NCBI GenBank assembly: GCA_964461535.1
Contig: CAYWUY010000002.1
Coordinates: 47,014 to 111,013, forward strand
From: Flavipsychrobacter sp964461535
GTDB lineage: Bacteria > Bacteroidota > Bacteroidia > Chitinophagales > Chitinophagaceae
Reading direction: 5' to 3'
DNA length: 64,000 bases
Positions 25,381-34,752 of the stretch are shown here, in pieces. The position numbers and the translations under genes were made by a program. Under the pieces are notes generated by a model. It was given only the letters and a program-made list of their open reading frames with translations. It made no database searches and was not told the DNA's origin. Each line of letters starts with the position of its first letter. The first letter of the stretch is position 1.

Positions 25381-27318
25381 ATGGCGAAGAACATCAATAA
25401 ACAAAAGGCTGTAAATAGTGCTACATCTGCAACACCAAAAGTGGCTCCGTCTGACAATAAAAAAGCTACATCGTTTGGGGTAAAACAATTATCTATACTT
25501 CTGGGTATAATTGCCTGCATATTATATTTCAATACCACTAAAAACGGTTTTGCTTTAGATGATTTTTCTGTTATAAGAGACAATAAGATAGTAACAAAAG
25601 GAATAAGTGCTATTGGTGAAATATTTGCTACACCCTACAGAAGGGGCTGGTTTGTAACCACTAACGATTTATACAGACCATTATCGCTAGCTATGTTTGC
25701 TACAGAATATCAACTGTCTGGCGGCACACCTGGTTTGCATCATTTTATGAATGTTGTTGTGTTTGCCCTTGGTGTAGTGGTACTTTTTGTTTTTCTTAAT
25801 AAGTTGTTGGGAGAAAAACGAATGGTTGTGTCTTTTATTGCAGCGTTTTTGTTTGCAGTACACCCTATACATACAGAAGTGGTTGCTAATATTAAAAGTA
25901 GAGATGAGTTGCTGTGCTTTCTATTTGCATTTTTAAGTTTATACCAGTTTGCTAAATATGTTGAGGATAAGGGGGTAGCTAAAAACTTGCTCTTGGGTGG
26001 TTTGTGTTATCTATTGTCGCTACTATCTAAGGAAACTACAATTACATTTTTGTTTGTTATACCCTTTGTGTTTTTTGCTTTTCTCAATAACGATAGAAAG
26101 AAAAGTATACATATTAGCATTGTTTCTTTTGCAGTTGCAGCAATATTCTTAATTATTAGAATTTCTGTGTTGACTAAGTATCATGCAAATGATACCTCTT
26201 ATGTTGAGTTTATTGATAATGCGTTAGTAAAGGCGCCAAATTTTGGTGTGCGCCTAGGAACATCATTGACTATAATGCTAGATTATATTCAGTTGCTATT
26301 TGCGCCCTTTCCTCTTGTATGCGATTATTCTTATAACGCAGTGCCAATGGTGGGATTGGGAAATGTAAAGGCACTAGGATCTTTATTAATATATGTTGCA
26401 ATGGCTGTTTTTGCAGTTTACAGACTTGTGAAGTATAAAAAAGATATGTATGCTTTTGCTATTATATTCTTTTTAGTTACCCTCTCTTTATTTACAAATA
26501 TACCTTTATTAATAGGTGTGGCTAAGGCAGAACGATTGTTGTTTTTTTGTTCAGTTGGCTTTTGTCTGGCTATTGCACTGTTACTAGAGCAGTATTATAT
26601 AGGCAATACTCAGCAGGGCGTAAGTGCTATAACTTCTTCTAAAACAATAGTATTCTTAGGTGCAGTAGGTTTGTTGTTTGGAGGGATGACCATTAGTAGA
26701 AATGCTGATTGGATGGATAATATTACATTGTTTAGAGCAGATATAGGTAAGTCTCCCAATGATAGTAGACTGAACTATTATATAGGAACGGAGATGACAA
26801 CTAGCCTAGCTGAAGCTGAGGGTAATCCTACAGTGCGCAGCCAGTATTATACCGAGGGAATTGGATATTTAAGAAAAGCTGTAGAAATATACCCTGAGTA
26901 TGGTAGTGGTCATTCTAGTATTGGTAATGCTTACTTTCATATAGGACAATACGACTCGGCAGAAGTTCATGGTTTAAAAGCATTGTCGCTAAGTGATAAG
27001 GATATCATATCCATGAATAACCTTGCGGGTGTTTACTTTATGCGCCAGCAATATCAAAAATCAATTGACTTATGTAATAGGGCACTTAAAGGCAATCCGG
27101 ATTATGTAAATGCGCTAAGTAATAAGGGCTTGTGCTTTATGAAGATGGGTATGTATGATTCTGCACTCAAGAATTTATATCATGCAATAGCTGTAAGCCC
27201 TGAGTTTCCATCTTCTTATGAAAATATGGCTTTGACATTTAGGGCAATGGGAAGAGAAGACTCAGTAGCTAAATATGTAGCAGCAATGCAGCAGTTTAGG
27301 CCTGGCTATAAGTTGTAA
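25381..27318 (+). CDS. TMTC-like membrane protein with TPR repeats (putative glycosyltransferase)
   Basis: A 645-residue protein. A Lys/Ser/Thr-rich N terminus is followed by about 9-11 membrane helices and a C-terminal TPR region (about 470-640, with units such as HSSIGNAYFHIGQYDSAEVH and LSNKGLCFMKMGMYDSAL). The first loop contains FALDDFSVIRDN, the acidic motif seen in GT-C and TMTC O-mannosyltransferases, and the FAVHPIHTEVVANIKSRDE loop is the TMTC signature. Relatives transfer sugars to proteins in animals. In bacteria their role is unclear. It may glycosylate exported proteins; that is an inference. Confidence 0.8.
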   Translation: MAKNINKQKAVNSATSATPKVAPSDNKKATSFGVKQLSILLGIIACILYFNTTKNGFALDDFSVIRDNKIVTKGISAIGEIFATPYRRGWFVTTNDLYRPLSLAMFATEYQLSGGTPGLHHFMNVVVFALGVVVLFVFLNKLLGEKRMVVSFIAAFLFAVHPIHTEVVANIKSRDELLCFLFAFLSLYQFAKYVEDKGVAKNLLLGGLCYLLSLLSKETTITFLFVIPFVFFAFLNNDRKKSIHISIVSFAVAAIFLIIRISVLTKYHANDTSYVEFIDNALVKAPNFGVRLGTSLTIMLDYIQLLFAPFPLVCDYSYNAVPMVGLGNVKALGSLLIYVAMAVFAVYRLVKYKKDMYAFAIIFFLVTLSLFTNIPLLIGVAKAERLLFFCSVGFCLAIALLLEQYYIGNTQQGVSAITSSKTIVFLGAVGLLFGGMTISRNADWMDNITLFRADIGKSPNDSRLNYYIGTEMTTSLAEAEGNPTVRSQYYTEGIGYLRKAVEIYPEYGSGHSSIGNAYFHIGQYDSAEVHGLKALSLSDKDIISMNNLAGVYFMRQQYQKSIDLCNRALKGNPDYVNALSNKGLCFMKMGMYDSALKNLYHAIAVSPEFPSSYENMALTFRAMGREDSVAKYVAAMQQFRPGYKL

Positions 27319-27429
27319 TAAATTGGATAGTAGTTATATATAGTATGCTGTAAGCAATATATGACTTATCTTATCTTGTATTAATATTTTCTTTAACTTA
27401 GTGTCCTTCAAAGTTGTTTTTGTATACAC

Positions 27430-29346
27430 ATGTCTCTTAGATATAAACTCTTAATGTCTTTGTTTGTGGTTGTAAGCGCTATTACTAACGTTAAGGCGCA
27501 GGCTATAAACACTTTTGCAGGTACAGGAGTAGCAGGCTTTTCTGGCGATGGCGGACCTGCCATTTCAGCGCAGTTAAATAACCCTAGTTCAGTAGTAGTA
27601 GATGCTGTGGGTAATGTTTATATAGCTGATCAGTTTAATAATAGAATAAGGAAAATAGGTACGGATGGTATAATTAATACGATAGCAGGTACTGGTACAT
27701 CAGATTTTAGTGGAGATGGTGGTCCTGCAATAAGTGCTGATCTTAATAATCCTTCCGGTTTAGCTATATCTCCTAGTGGTGAATTATATTTTTGTGATAG
27801 GGGTAATAATAGAATTAGAAAAATAGACGCTTCCGGTATTATTTCAACAGTTGCTGGTGTTGGTGGTTTTGGCTTTAGTGGAGATGGTGGTCCTGCAACA
27901 GCCGCAATGTTAGGGTTTCCGGAAGGAATAGCCTTTGATGCATCCGGTAATTTATACTTGGCAGATCAAAACAATTGTAGGGTAAGGAAGGTAAACACTT
28001 CAGGTATTATAACAACTATAGGAGGTACTGGTATTTGTGCCCCTACCACAGATGGAGTGTTAGCCACATCTGCCAATATTCAATATCCTACCGCTGTAGC
28101 AGTTGATAATGTTGGTAATATTTATGTATCGGATAATGGTAATAACAGAATTAGAAAGATAAATACATCGGGTATTATTTCAACAGTGACCGGCTCAGCT
28201 ACTTATGGTTTTACTGGTGATGGTGGTCCTGCTAATTTGGCACGTGTATATTATCCTAGAAGTGTATGGACGGATTTAGGTAACAATATTTACTTTTCTG
28301 ACTATAATAATTTTAGAATACGCAGAATACTTGCTAGTTCAGGTATAATAAATACAGTGATTGGGAATGGTGTGGCGGGTTTTTCAGGAGATGGAGGACT
28401 TCCTTTGTCTGCATCTATAAATTATCCTACTGGTTTTGCAATAAATGAGTCTACAGGAGCCGTATATATTGCAGATAATGCAAACAATAGAATTAGATTT
28501 ATTAGGCCGTCTTACAAGCCACATTTTACAGGTGGCGATCGTCAAGAGATGACCGCTTGTATGGATGGTGGTGCCACCTCTATTAATACTTATTTGGCAG
28601 CAATAGATACAGATATTGCACAGCCATTAAGTTGGGGTATAGTGTCTGTTCCCTCTCATGGTACTGTAATTACGTATTATACAACCTCTTCTACAGGAGC
28701 AGTAATAACTCCCACAGGCTTAACGTATACTCCTGCTTTGGGGTATGTTGGGTTAGATTCATTTAAAGTGAGAGTTTCTGATGGAGCATTGGCAGACACT
28801 ACTAAAATAGTTGTAAATATTATTGCCCCACCTGTGCCAACACCTCTGCATTCTGTTGCTGATAGCGTGTGCGTTAATGATACTACTACATTTTATCATG
28901 ATGTAGTAGGAGGCACGTTTAGTAATGTTTTCAGTACTATTTCATCTATTTCGTCAACGGGGTTAGTTACCGGCCTTGCACCGGGTGTAGATACCATAAA
29001 ATATACTGTTACTTTGCCTTGCGGGAGCTATACAGTTGCTAAACCAATATTGGTAAGTAATATAGGGGACTGCTACGTAAGTGTAAAAAATGCTTTAAAA
29101 GGTAATTTAGGATTAGAAGTTTATCCTAATCCCTCTAAAGGAAGTTTTATTGTAATGCCTATTACGGCATCTGCACAGCTAGTAGAAGTTACATTGTCTA
29201 ATTTAATGGGGCAAGTTATTAAATCATATACTTTTACTAGTAATGCTAATCATGAAGTGAAGTCGGATTTGGCAGCCGGAATGTATATAGTTACTCTAAA
29301 GGCTGATGGGTATACAGTAAATAAACGATTAGTTATTTATAAATAA
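27430..29346 (+). CDS. NHL-repeat secreted protein with T9SS sorting domain
   Basis: A 638-residue exported protein with a signal peptide ending at NVKAQ (about 24). It has about six NHL beta-propeller cassettes (about 25-360), each carrying a GFSGDGGPA-like turn and a VYIADxxNNRIRKI strand. A cadherin/Ig-like segment follows (about 375-465), and the C terminus is a type A T9SS sorting domain (EVYPNPSKGSFIV ... ATVNKRLVIYK type). T9SS carries such proteins to the surface. Propellers of this type bind proteins or sugars; no catalytic residue is evident. The gene is followed by a strong terminator. Confidence 0.9.
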   Translation: MSLRYKLLMSLFVVVSAITNVKAQAINTFAGTGVAGFSGDGGPAISAQLNNPSSVVVDAVGNVYIADQFNNRIRKIGTDGIINTIAGTGTSDFSGDGGPAISADLNNPSGLAISPSGELYFCDRGNNRIRKIDASGIISTVAGVGGFGFSGDGGPATAAMLGFPEGIAFDASGNLYLADQNNCRVRKVNTSGIITTIGGTGICAPTTDGVLATSANIQYPTAVAVDNVGNIYVSDNGNNRIRKINTSGIISTVTGSATYGFTGDGGPANLARVYYPRSVWTDLGNNIYFSDYNNFRIRRILASSGIINTVIGNGVAGFSGDGGLPLSASINYPTGFAINESTGAVYIADNANNRIRFIRPSYKPHFTGGDRQEMTACMDGGATSINTYLAAIDTDIAQPLSWGIVSVPSHGTVITYYTTSSTGAVITPTGLTYTPALGYVGLDSFKVRVSDGALADTTKIVVNIIAPPVPTPLHSVADSVCVNDTTTFYHDVVGGTFSNVFSTISSISSTGLVTGLAPGVDTIKYTVTLPCGSYTVAKPILVSNIGDCYVSVKNALKGNLGLEVYPNPSKGSFIVMPITASAQLVEVTLSNLMGQVIKSYTFTSNANHEVKSDLAAGMYIVTLKADGYTVNKRLVIYK

Positions 29347-29365
29347 GATACTATTGATATATTGA

Positions 29366-29398
29366 AATAGCCACTGCAAAACCGCAGTGGCTATTTTG
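29366..29398 (+). terminator. Terminator of the NHL-repeat gene
   Basis: Perfect 12-bp arms AATAGCCACTGC / GCAGTGGCTATT with a 6-base loop, followed by TTG. An A/T stretch on both sides may make it bidirectional. Confidence 0.85.
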
Positions 29399-29428
29399 CT
29401 AAAGTATATCTGCATAACATAAATCGTT

Positions 29429-29436
29429 TAACTTTG
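29429..29436 (+). promoter_or_regulatory. Candidate -7 box (TAACTTTG) directly before the permease ATG
   Basis: A consensus TAnnTTTG box ends only 5 bp before the ATG at 29442, so the transcript could have almost no leader. There is no TTG at the usual -33 distance. Confidence 0.4.
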
Positions 29437-29441
29437 GCGGC

Positions 29442-30686
29442 ATGAAGAATTTGATATTCAATATTACATTAGCATGGAGGGCTATTCGCAATAACAGGTT
29501 GCGTTCAGGTATCACCATAGCAGTGATAGCATTGGGTATTATGTCTTTAGTGGGAATACTTACAGGTATTGAAGTGATGAAGGTGGCTTTGACCTCTAGT
29601 TTTAGTAGTATGGGGGTAAACAGTTTTCAGATAAATAGCGAGGTAGTTAAGAAGCGTAAGCGTGGTATGGGTGTGCATATAGGTTATTCTGAAGGGAAAA
29701 CTATAAGCTATACTGATGCTAAATTATTTAAAGAACGATTTAAGTTCCCAGCTTTAGTTAGTTTATCAGCAAATTTATCATCTGTATCAACTATAGTTTA
29801 CGGTTCGCTAAAGACAAATCCGAATATATCAATAACAGGTGCTGATGAGGGTTATCTTTCAGTAAATGATTATAAGCTAACTGCAGGGCGAAATTTCTCG
29901 GTGAATGAAGTAGAGAGTGGAGCTTATGTATGTATTATAGGTGATGGTGTGGCTAATAAGTTGTTTAAGCAGAAAGCCAAAGATGCTATAGGTAAAAGTA
30001 TAATGGTAGGATCTAATAGATGCACTGTGATAGGTGTGCTGGAGTCTAAAGGTGCTAGCATGTTTATGAATAGCGATAATAATGTCTTACTTCCGCTAAA
30101 CACTGGTAGGCAGCTTTTTGGAGGCGATAATTCATATGTTATTAATGTCTTTGTAGATGATGTGCATATGAAGGAATTTGCAACGGAAGAGGCTGAAGGC
30201 GTATTTAGAGTAATTAGAAAAACTCCTCTAGGGGATGCTAATGACTTTAATATTTCTCAAAACAATGACTTAGTAAATATGGTGATGGAAAACACTATAT
30301 ATATACAAGCGGCTGCTATTGCCATATGTATCATCACACTACTTAATTCAGTTATAGGATTGATGAATATTATGCTGGAATCAGTATCTGAAAGAACCAG
30401 AGAGATAGGTGTTAGTAAGGCATTGGGGGCAAGGTCGTCCTATATAAGAAGTCAGTTTTTAACTGAGGCAGTAATTATAAGTGTATTAGGCGGAGGTGTT
30501 GGGGTAATTATGGGTTTATTGTTAGGTAATTTAGTTGGTTTTATATTTAAGGTTGGCTTTGTTGTGCCATGGTTATGGATAGCAGTGGGTGTACTATTAT
30601 GTGCCATTGTTGGTATTGTTTCCGGTTTATATCCCGCTATAAAAGCATCAAAACTAAATCCTATAACTGCATTGAGGTATGAGTAA
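29442..30686 (+). CDS. MacB-type ABC transporter permease
   Basis: A 414-residue inner-membrane permease of the MacB/FtsX type. There is one helix at the N terminus (NNRLRSGITIAVIALGIMSLVGIL), a large periplasmic MacB_PCD-like domain (about 45-270), and three C-terminal helices. The coupling segment SERTREIGVSKALGAR and the terminal GLYPAIKASKLNPITALRYE are diagnostic. MacB permeases work with an ATPase and the MacA adaptor in export or lipoprotein or toxin transport. No ATPase gene is found nearby, so its partners are encoded elsewhere. Confidence 0.93.
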   Translation: MKNLIFNITLAWRAIRNNRLRSGITIAVIALGIMSLVGILTGIEVMKVALTSSFSSMGVNSFQINSEVVKKRKRGMGVHIGYSEGKTISYTDAKLFKERFKFPALVSLSANLSSVSTIVYGSLKTNPNISITGADEGYLSVNDYKLTAGRNFSVNEVESGAYVCIIGDGVANKLFKQKAKDAIGKSIMVGSNRCTVIGVLESKGASMFMNSDNNVLLPLNTGRQLFGGDNSYVINVFVDDVHMKEFATEEAEGVFRVIRKTPLGDANDFNISQNNDLVNMVMENTIYIQAAAIAICIITLLNSVIGLMNIMLESVSERTREIGVSKALGARSSYIRSQFLTEAVIISVLGGGVGVIMGLLLGNLVGFIFKVGFVVPWLWIAVGVLLCAIVGIVSGLYPAIKASKLNPITALRYE

Positions 30687-30709
30687 CAAAACACTATTAG
30701 TATTGAAAT

Positions 30710-31642
30710 ATGGTCATTAACGGATTGGTATATAAGTCTACCGGAAGCTGGTATATAGTTAAGGATGATGCCGGAACATTTTGGAATGCCAGAGTAAAGG
30801 GAAAGATGAAGGTGGATACAGATATTTCAAGTACTAACCCTATAGCAGTAGGCGATGAGGTGACAATGGAAGTAGAGGATGATGTAGTTAAAACATCGGT
30901 AATTAATCAAATAAAAACAAGATCAAATTATATAGTTAGGGTATCTCCGCACAATAGGCACCAAAAACATATTATTGCTTCAAACTTAGATATTGCCTTA
31001 CTCATAGTAACAATAAAACAACCTAGAACTTCTCTTGGATTTATAGACAGGTTTTTAATAACAGCAGAAGCTTATCATATACCTGCTGTCATTGTGGTGA
31101 ATAAGTGTGATTTGCATACAGAAAAAGAAGCTGAAACTTTAGAAGATTGGCAGGCTATATATGCTGATGCTGGTTACAAGATTTTAACGGTGTCGGCTAC
31201 GGAAGCTAAGGGAATGGATGAGCTGCAGCAACTTTTAACAAATAAAACCACACTATTTAGCGGGCACTCTGGTGTTGGTAAAAGCACACTTATCAATCAA
31301 TTAATACCCGGTAAGGAGTTAAGAACCTTAGAAGTATCTGACTGGAGTGGCAAAGGGCAACATACTACTACATTTGCTGAAATGTTTGACCTGCCATTTG
31401 GAGGAAGAATTATTGATACACCAGGCGTAAAGGAATTTGGCCTAATAGATATTGAAAGGGAGGAACTGTCTCACTATTTTCCTGAATATAAAGCTCGATT
31501 ACAAGACTGTAAATTCAATAATTGCCTGCACCTAAACGATAAAGGTTGTGCAATACGGAGCGCCGTAGAGTCTGGTGAATTGTCTGAAGAGCGGTATTTG
31601 AATTATGTTACTATTTTAGATAGTATAGAAAAGAAATGGTAG
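30710..31642 (+). CDS. rsgA: Ribosome small-subunit-dependent GTPase A
   Basis: A 310-residue circularly permuted GTPase that matures the 30S ribosomal subunit. It has an OB-fold N-terminal domain, then G4 (VVNKCD), then G1 (GHSGVGKSTL), then G3 (DTPGVKEFGL), in the permuted order typical of RsgA. The C terminus has the zinc finger with CKFNNCLHLNDKGCAI. It starts 24 bp after the permease gene on the same strand. Confidence 0.98.
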   Translation: MVINGLVYKSTGSWYIVKDDAGTFWNARVKGKMKVDTDISSTNPIAVGDEVTMEVEDDVVKTSVINQIKTRSNYIVRVSPHNRHQKHIIASNLDIALLIVTIKQPRTSLGFIDRFLITAEAYHIPAVIVVNKCDLHTEKEAETLEDWQAIYADAGYKILTVSATEAKGMDELQQLLTNKTTLFSGHSGVGKSTLINQLIPGKELRTLEVSDWSGKGQHTTTFAEMFDLPFGGRIIDTPGVKEFGLIDIEREELSHYFPEYKARLQDCKFNNCLHLNDKGCAIRSAVESGELSEERYLNYVTILDSIEKKW

Positions 31643-31745
31643 TATAGTTTCTATGTTGCAGATAATCAGCTACTTCTGTTAGCGTAAAATTTTAATTTAT
31701 TTCAGTCCTTAACAATTTATTTTTAGGATTTTTTATTTCTGTATG

Positions 31746-31753
31746 TATATTTG
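31746..31753 (+). promoter_or_regulatory. Candidate -7 box (TATATTTG) for the T9SS cargo gene
   Basis: Matches the consensus and ends 11 bp before the ATG at 31765. No TTG is seen upstream at the usual distance. Confidence 0.4.
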
Positions 31754-31764
31754 CTTTTAACTAA

Positions 31765-33873
31765 ATGTTTGTTAAGATGAGTAGATGTATATATGATAAA
31801 GTAAATTTGATTTCGCGCGTATTGTTGCTGATTTCAATTGTTTCATTACAGCATGTTTCTTTTGCTCAGACACTGGGAATAGAGGGTGGTAAGCCATCTG
31901 CGTCTAGCAGTTTAAATGCTAAATATCAAACAGCAAATGTTTTTTTATATCCTAATATATTTGAAAAAAACAAAAATGAATTAGTATTTAACGATATGTT
32001 TGCTGATGTTGGTGTGAATTACGCTCATCAAGTTGCAACTATAGATGGTGACCATACGTCATCTCCGGCTTTAGATGCTTCTGGATGTACAGCACCTGTA
32101 GTAAGCGGTAGTGCCACATCAGCATTATGTTTTGGTTCATCATCAGGAACAATAAGCATAAGTGCATCCGGTGCATCTTCATTTACTTACAGTTGGGTTG
32201 GGCCTTACTCATTTAGCTCTAGTATGCCTAACATTACCGGTCTGGCAGCTGGTTCATATTCATGTACGGTAACAGTGCCGGGTGGTTGTGCTACAACAGT
32301 AAGTTATACAGTTTCTCAGCCTTCTGCAGTGAGCGCTGTAGCATCTTCAAATGCTCCATTTTGCCCAAGAAGTACTATGATGCTATATGGTACCGCAAGT
32401 GGTGGGGTAGGTGGATATACCTACAGTTGGGCTGGGCCTGATGGTTTTACATCTACAATGCAAAATCCTGTTCATGGTGGGTTAAGTTATTCTGGTATAG
32501 GATCGTATTTGCTTACGGTAACTGATGCAAATGGTTGTGTATCTACCAACACTACATTTGTTTCTTTACTATCAGCTCCTGTTGTTAATTTAGGCGTTGA
32601 TCGTAATCTTTGCATAGGTCATACTGATACTTTAGACGCTGGAAATCCAGGATGCTCTTATTTATGGAATACATCTGGCATCGGTAGATATTTACCTATT
32701 TCATTGCCTGGTACCTATGCTGTAAATGTGTCTAACGCTTATGGTTGTACTGCTTCTGATACTATAGTAATAGGTAGTACCAGCCCTGTAGTGCCCTCAG
32801 TTACCATATCGGCATCAGATTCTGCTATATGTCAAGGTAATTCAGTATCCTTTACTGCCAGTACCGTAAATGGTGGCAGTTATCCAAGTTATCAATGGAA
32901 AAGGAATGGGGTACTAATGGGAACAACATCGACTCCCACATTTACTACAAGTGCACTACTGCCGGGTGATACAGTTAAGTGTTTAATGGCAAGTAGTTTA
33001 GGTTGTATTACGGCATCATCAGTGGCTGCTCCTGTTATTGCTATGTCGGTAACTCCATCACCAGCTACTTCTATTGATATATTAAAAGATGCTGATAATG
33101 TGTGTTCAGGAACGGTAGTAGAACTAACGGCCAACATAGTAAACGGAGGTATAGGAAGACAAATAATGTGGTATAAAGATGGTGCGCTAGTAGATACGGG
33201 TATACATTACCACTACACAACAATGGTAGGAAGCATTATAGAAGCAAAAATGGTTAGTAGTTTGGCTTGTGCAAATCCTGATACCGCTAGCAATACATTA
33301 TCTATCACTATAAATCCGTCTGTTAACCCGCATATTAGTATACTAGCTGCAGTAGATACTGTTTCTACATATGGTCAGCATGTAAATATTTTTTCTGATG
33401 CAAGCTACGGAGGATCGGCACCTATTTATCAATGGTATTTGAACGGAGATGTGGTAGCGGGCGCTAGTGGTGTTATGTATAATGTAAGTGTTACTCAACC
33501 TGATACTATATTCTGTGTGCTAACTAGTAATGCTACATGTGCTACAAAGGCTAAGGATACAAGTAATAGTGTATATATATACTATGGTACTTTGGATGTA
33601 AAAAGTATGAAAACACCAGCTGATGTATTAATATACCCAGTACCTAATGATGGCAACTTTTTTGTTAAAAATAATGGGGAAATTAATATTAATGATAATG
33701 TTTTTGTAAATTTATATAACGCAGTTGGTGCTTTAGTGTACTCGCAAGCGTGGGGTAGTAATCCTGAATTACATGAGGTAAACCCTTCTGTAAAGCTAGT
33801 AGCAGGTATTTATACCTTGTCTATATTGAATGATAAAGGAAACAAAATCAATAAACTCATACATATACAATAG
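31765..33873 (+). CDS. Secreted T9SS cargo with SprB/Ig-like repeats
   Basis: A 702-residue exported protein with a signal peptide ending at VSFAQ (about 35). It contains SprB-like and PKD/Ig-like repeat units rich in Ser, Thr and Gly (YSWVGPYSFSS, YSWAGPDGFTS), paired Cys, and a C-terminal T9SS type A domain (about 620-702, VLIYPVPNDGNFFVKNN ... INKLIHIQ). The central part closely resembles the protein encoded at 34753, for example NAGNPG/DAGNPG followed by WNT, and DTIVIGS. Repeats of this kind make stalks of surface adhesins and gliding proteins. The actual ligand is unknown. Confidence 0.9.
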   Translation: MFVKMSRCIYDKVNLISRVLLLISIVSLQHVSFAQTLGIEGGKPSASSSLNAKYQTANVFLYPNIFEKNKNELVFNDMFADVGVNYAHQVATIDGDHTSSPALDASGCTAPVVSGSATSALCFGSSSGTISISASGASSFTYSWVGPYSFSSSMPNITGLAAGSYSCTVTVPGGCATTVSYTVSQPSAVSAVASSNAPFCPRSTMMLYGTASGGVGGYTYSWAGPDGFTSTMQNPVHGGLSYSGIGSYLLTVTDANGCVSTNTTFVSLLSAPVVNLGVDRNLCIGHTDTLDAGNPGCSYLWNTSGIGRYLPISLPGTYAVNVSNAYGCTASDTIVIGSTSPVVPSVTISASDSAICQGNSVSFTASTVNGGSYPSYQWKRNGVLMGTTSTPTFTTSALLPGDTVKCLMASSLGCITASSVAAPVIAMSVTPSPATSIDILKDADNVCSGTVVELTANIVNGGIGRQIMWYKDGALVDTGIHYHYTTMVGSIIEAKMVSSLACANPDTASNTLSITINPSVNPHISILAAVDTVSTYGQHVNIFSDASYGGSAPIYQWYLNGDVVAGASGVMYNVSVTQPDTIFCVLTSNATCATKAKDTSNSVYIYYGTLDVKSMKTPADVLIYPVPNDGNFFVKNNGEININDNVFVNLYNAVGALVYSQAWGSNPELHEVNPSVKLVAGIYTLSILNDKGNKINKLIHIQ

Positions 33874-33910
33874 CTATAAATCGGACACACAACAACCAAA
33901 TAGTAAAAAT

Positions 33911-33934
33911 GACCCGGATTCTTCCGGGTCTTTT
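33911..33934. terminator. Convergent terminator
   Basis: Arms GACCCGGA / TCCGGGTC with a 4-base loop, followed by TTTTATT. It serves both the cargo gene and, on the other strand, recR. Confidence 0.85.
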
Positions 33935-34553
33935 ATTTAATACTCATATAATTTTCTATTGGTAACCTTTTGGCTATAGAGCGGGCTAGTGTCATTTCAT
34001 CGGTATATTCAAGTTCACCTCCGAAGGCTATACCACGCGCAATTGTAGTTATGCTTACTGGCATGCCACTAAGTTGTCTAGCAATATAGAATACTGTAGT
34101 ATCACCTTCCATAGTAGGACTCAATGCCATGATAAGTTCTGTTATTCCTTTTTCTTTTACTCTGTTAGGAAGGTCGGTTATATGTAATTGTTCCGGGCCA
34201 ATACCATCTAATGGAGATAATATGCCACCAAGCACATGATATAAACCACTATATTGTTGGGTGCTTTCAATAGCTATAACATCTCTAATATTTTCAACAA
34301 CACATACTTGAGTTCTGTTCCGTCCCGGGTTAATGCAGATAGTACACACCTCGGCATCAGATATGTTATGACAATCTTTGCAAAATTTGATTTGGTGTCG
34401 CATATTGCTCAGTGCCTTGGTGAATTCGTCTACCTCTTCAGTATCCATTTTAAGCATATGAAGCACCATGCGTAACGCAGTTTTTTTACCTATGCCTGGT
34501 AGTTTTGAAAATTCTTGTACAGCGTCCTCAATAAGTTTAGAAGAGTATATCAT
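33933..34553 (-). CDS. recR: Recombination mediator RecR
   Basis: A 206-residue protein of the RecFOR pathway, which loads RecA at gaps. Domains in order: helix-hairpin-helix (SKLPGIGKKTALRM), C4 zinc finger (FCKDCHNISDAEVCTIC), Toprim (VVENIRDVIAIEST) and C-terminal Walker B-like end (ARGIAFGGELEYTDEMTLA). The start is ATG 34553 (MIYSSKLIED), which matches the family N terminus; the longer reading adds five residues. It is embedded between two paralogous T9SS cargo genes and is read in the opposite direction. Confidence 0.98.
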   Translation of the reverse strand: MIYSSKLIEDAVQEFSKLPGIGKKTALRMVLHMLKMDTEEVDEFTKALSNMRHQIKFCKDCHNISDAEVCTICINPGRNRTQVCVVENIRDVIAIESTQQYSGLYHVLGGILSPLDGIGPEQLHITDLPNRVKEKGITELIMALSPTMEGDTTVFYIARQLSGMPVSITTIARGIAFGGELEYTDEMTLARSIAKRLPIENYMSIK

Positions 34554-34752
34554 AACAATCTGATGCAAATTTCCTGAATTTACTTGATATAATCTTATTG
34601 TTATTGGATTAATATGTATGTTGTTGATAACATATACTTATGCTTTGTTTTTTAATATTTAGGTATTACTCAAGTATTTTTACAATAATAGAACTGTATC
34701 GTATTTTTCTACGTATACATAATATACTCAAACTCACAAAAGAAGCCTCAGT

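Noticed and set aside
27500..28510. CRISPR-like or tandem DNA repeats in the NHL gene
   Set aside because: The repetition reflects protein propeller units of about 55 residues with diverged DNA, not regular short repeats and spacers.
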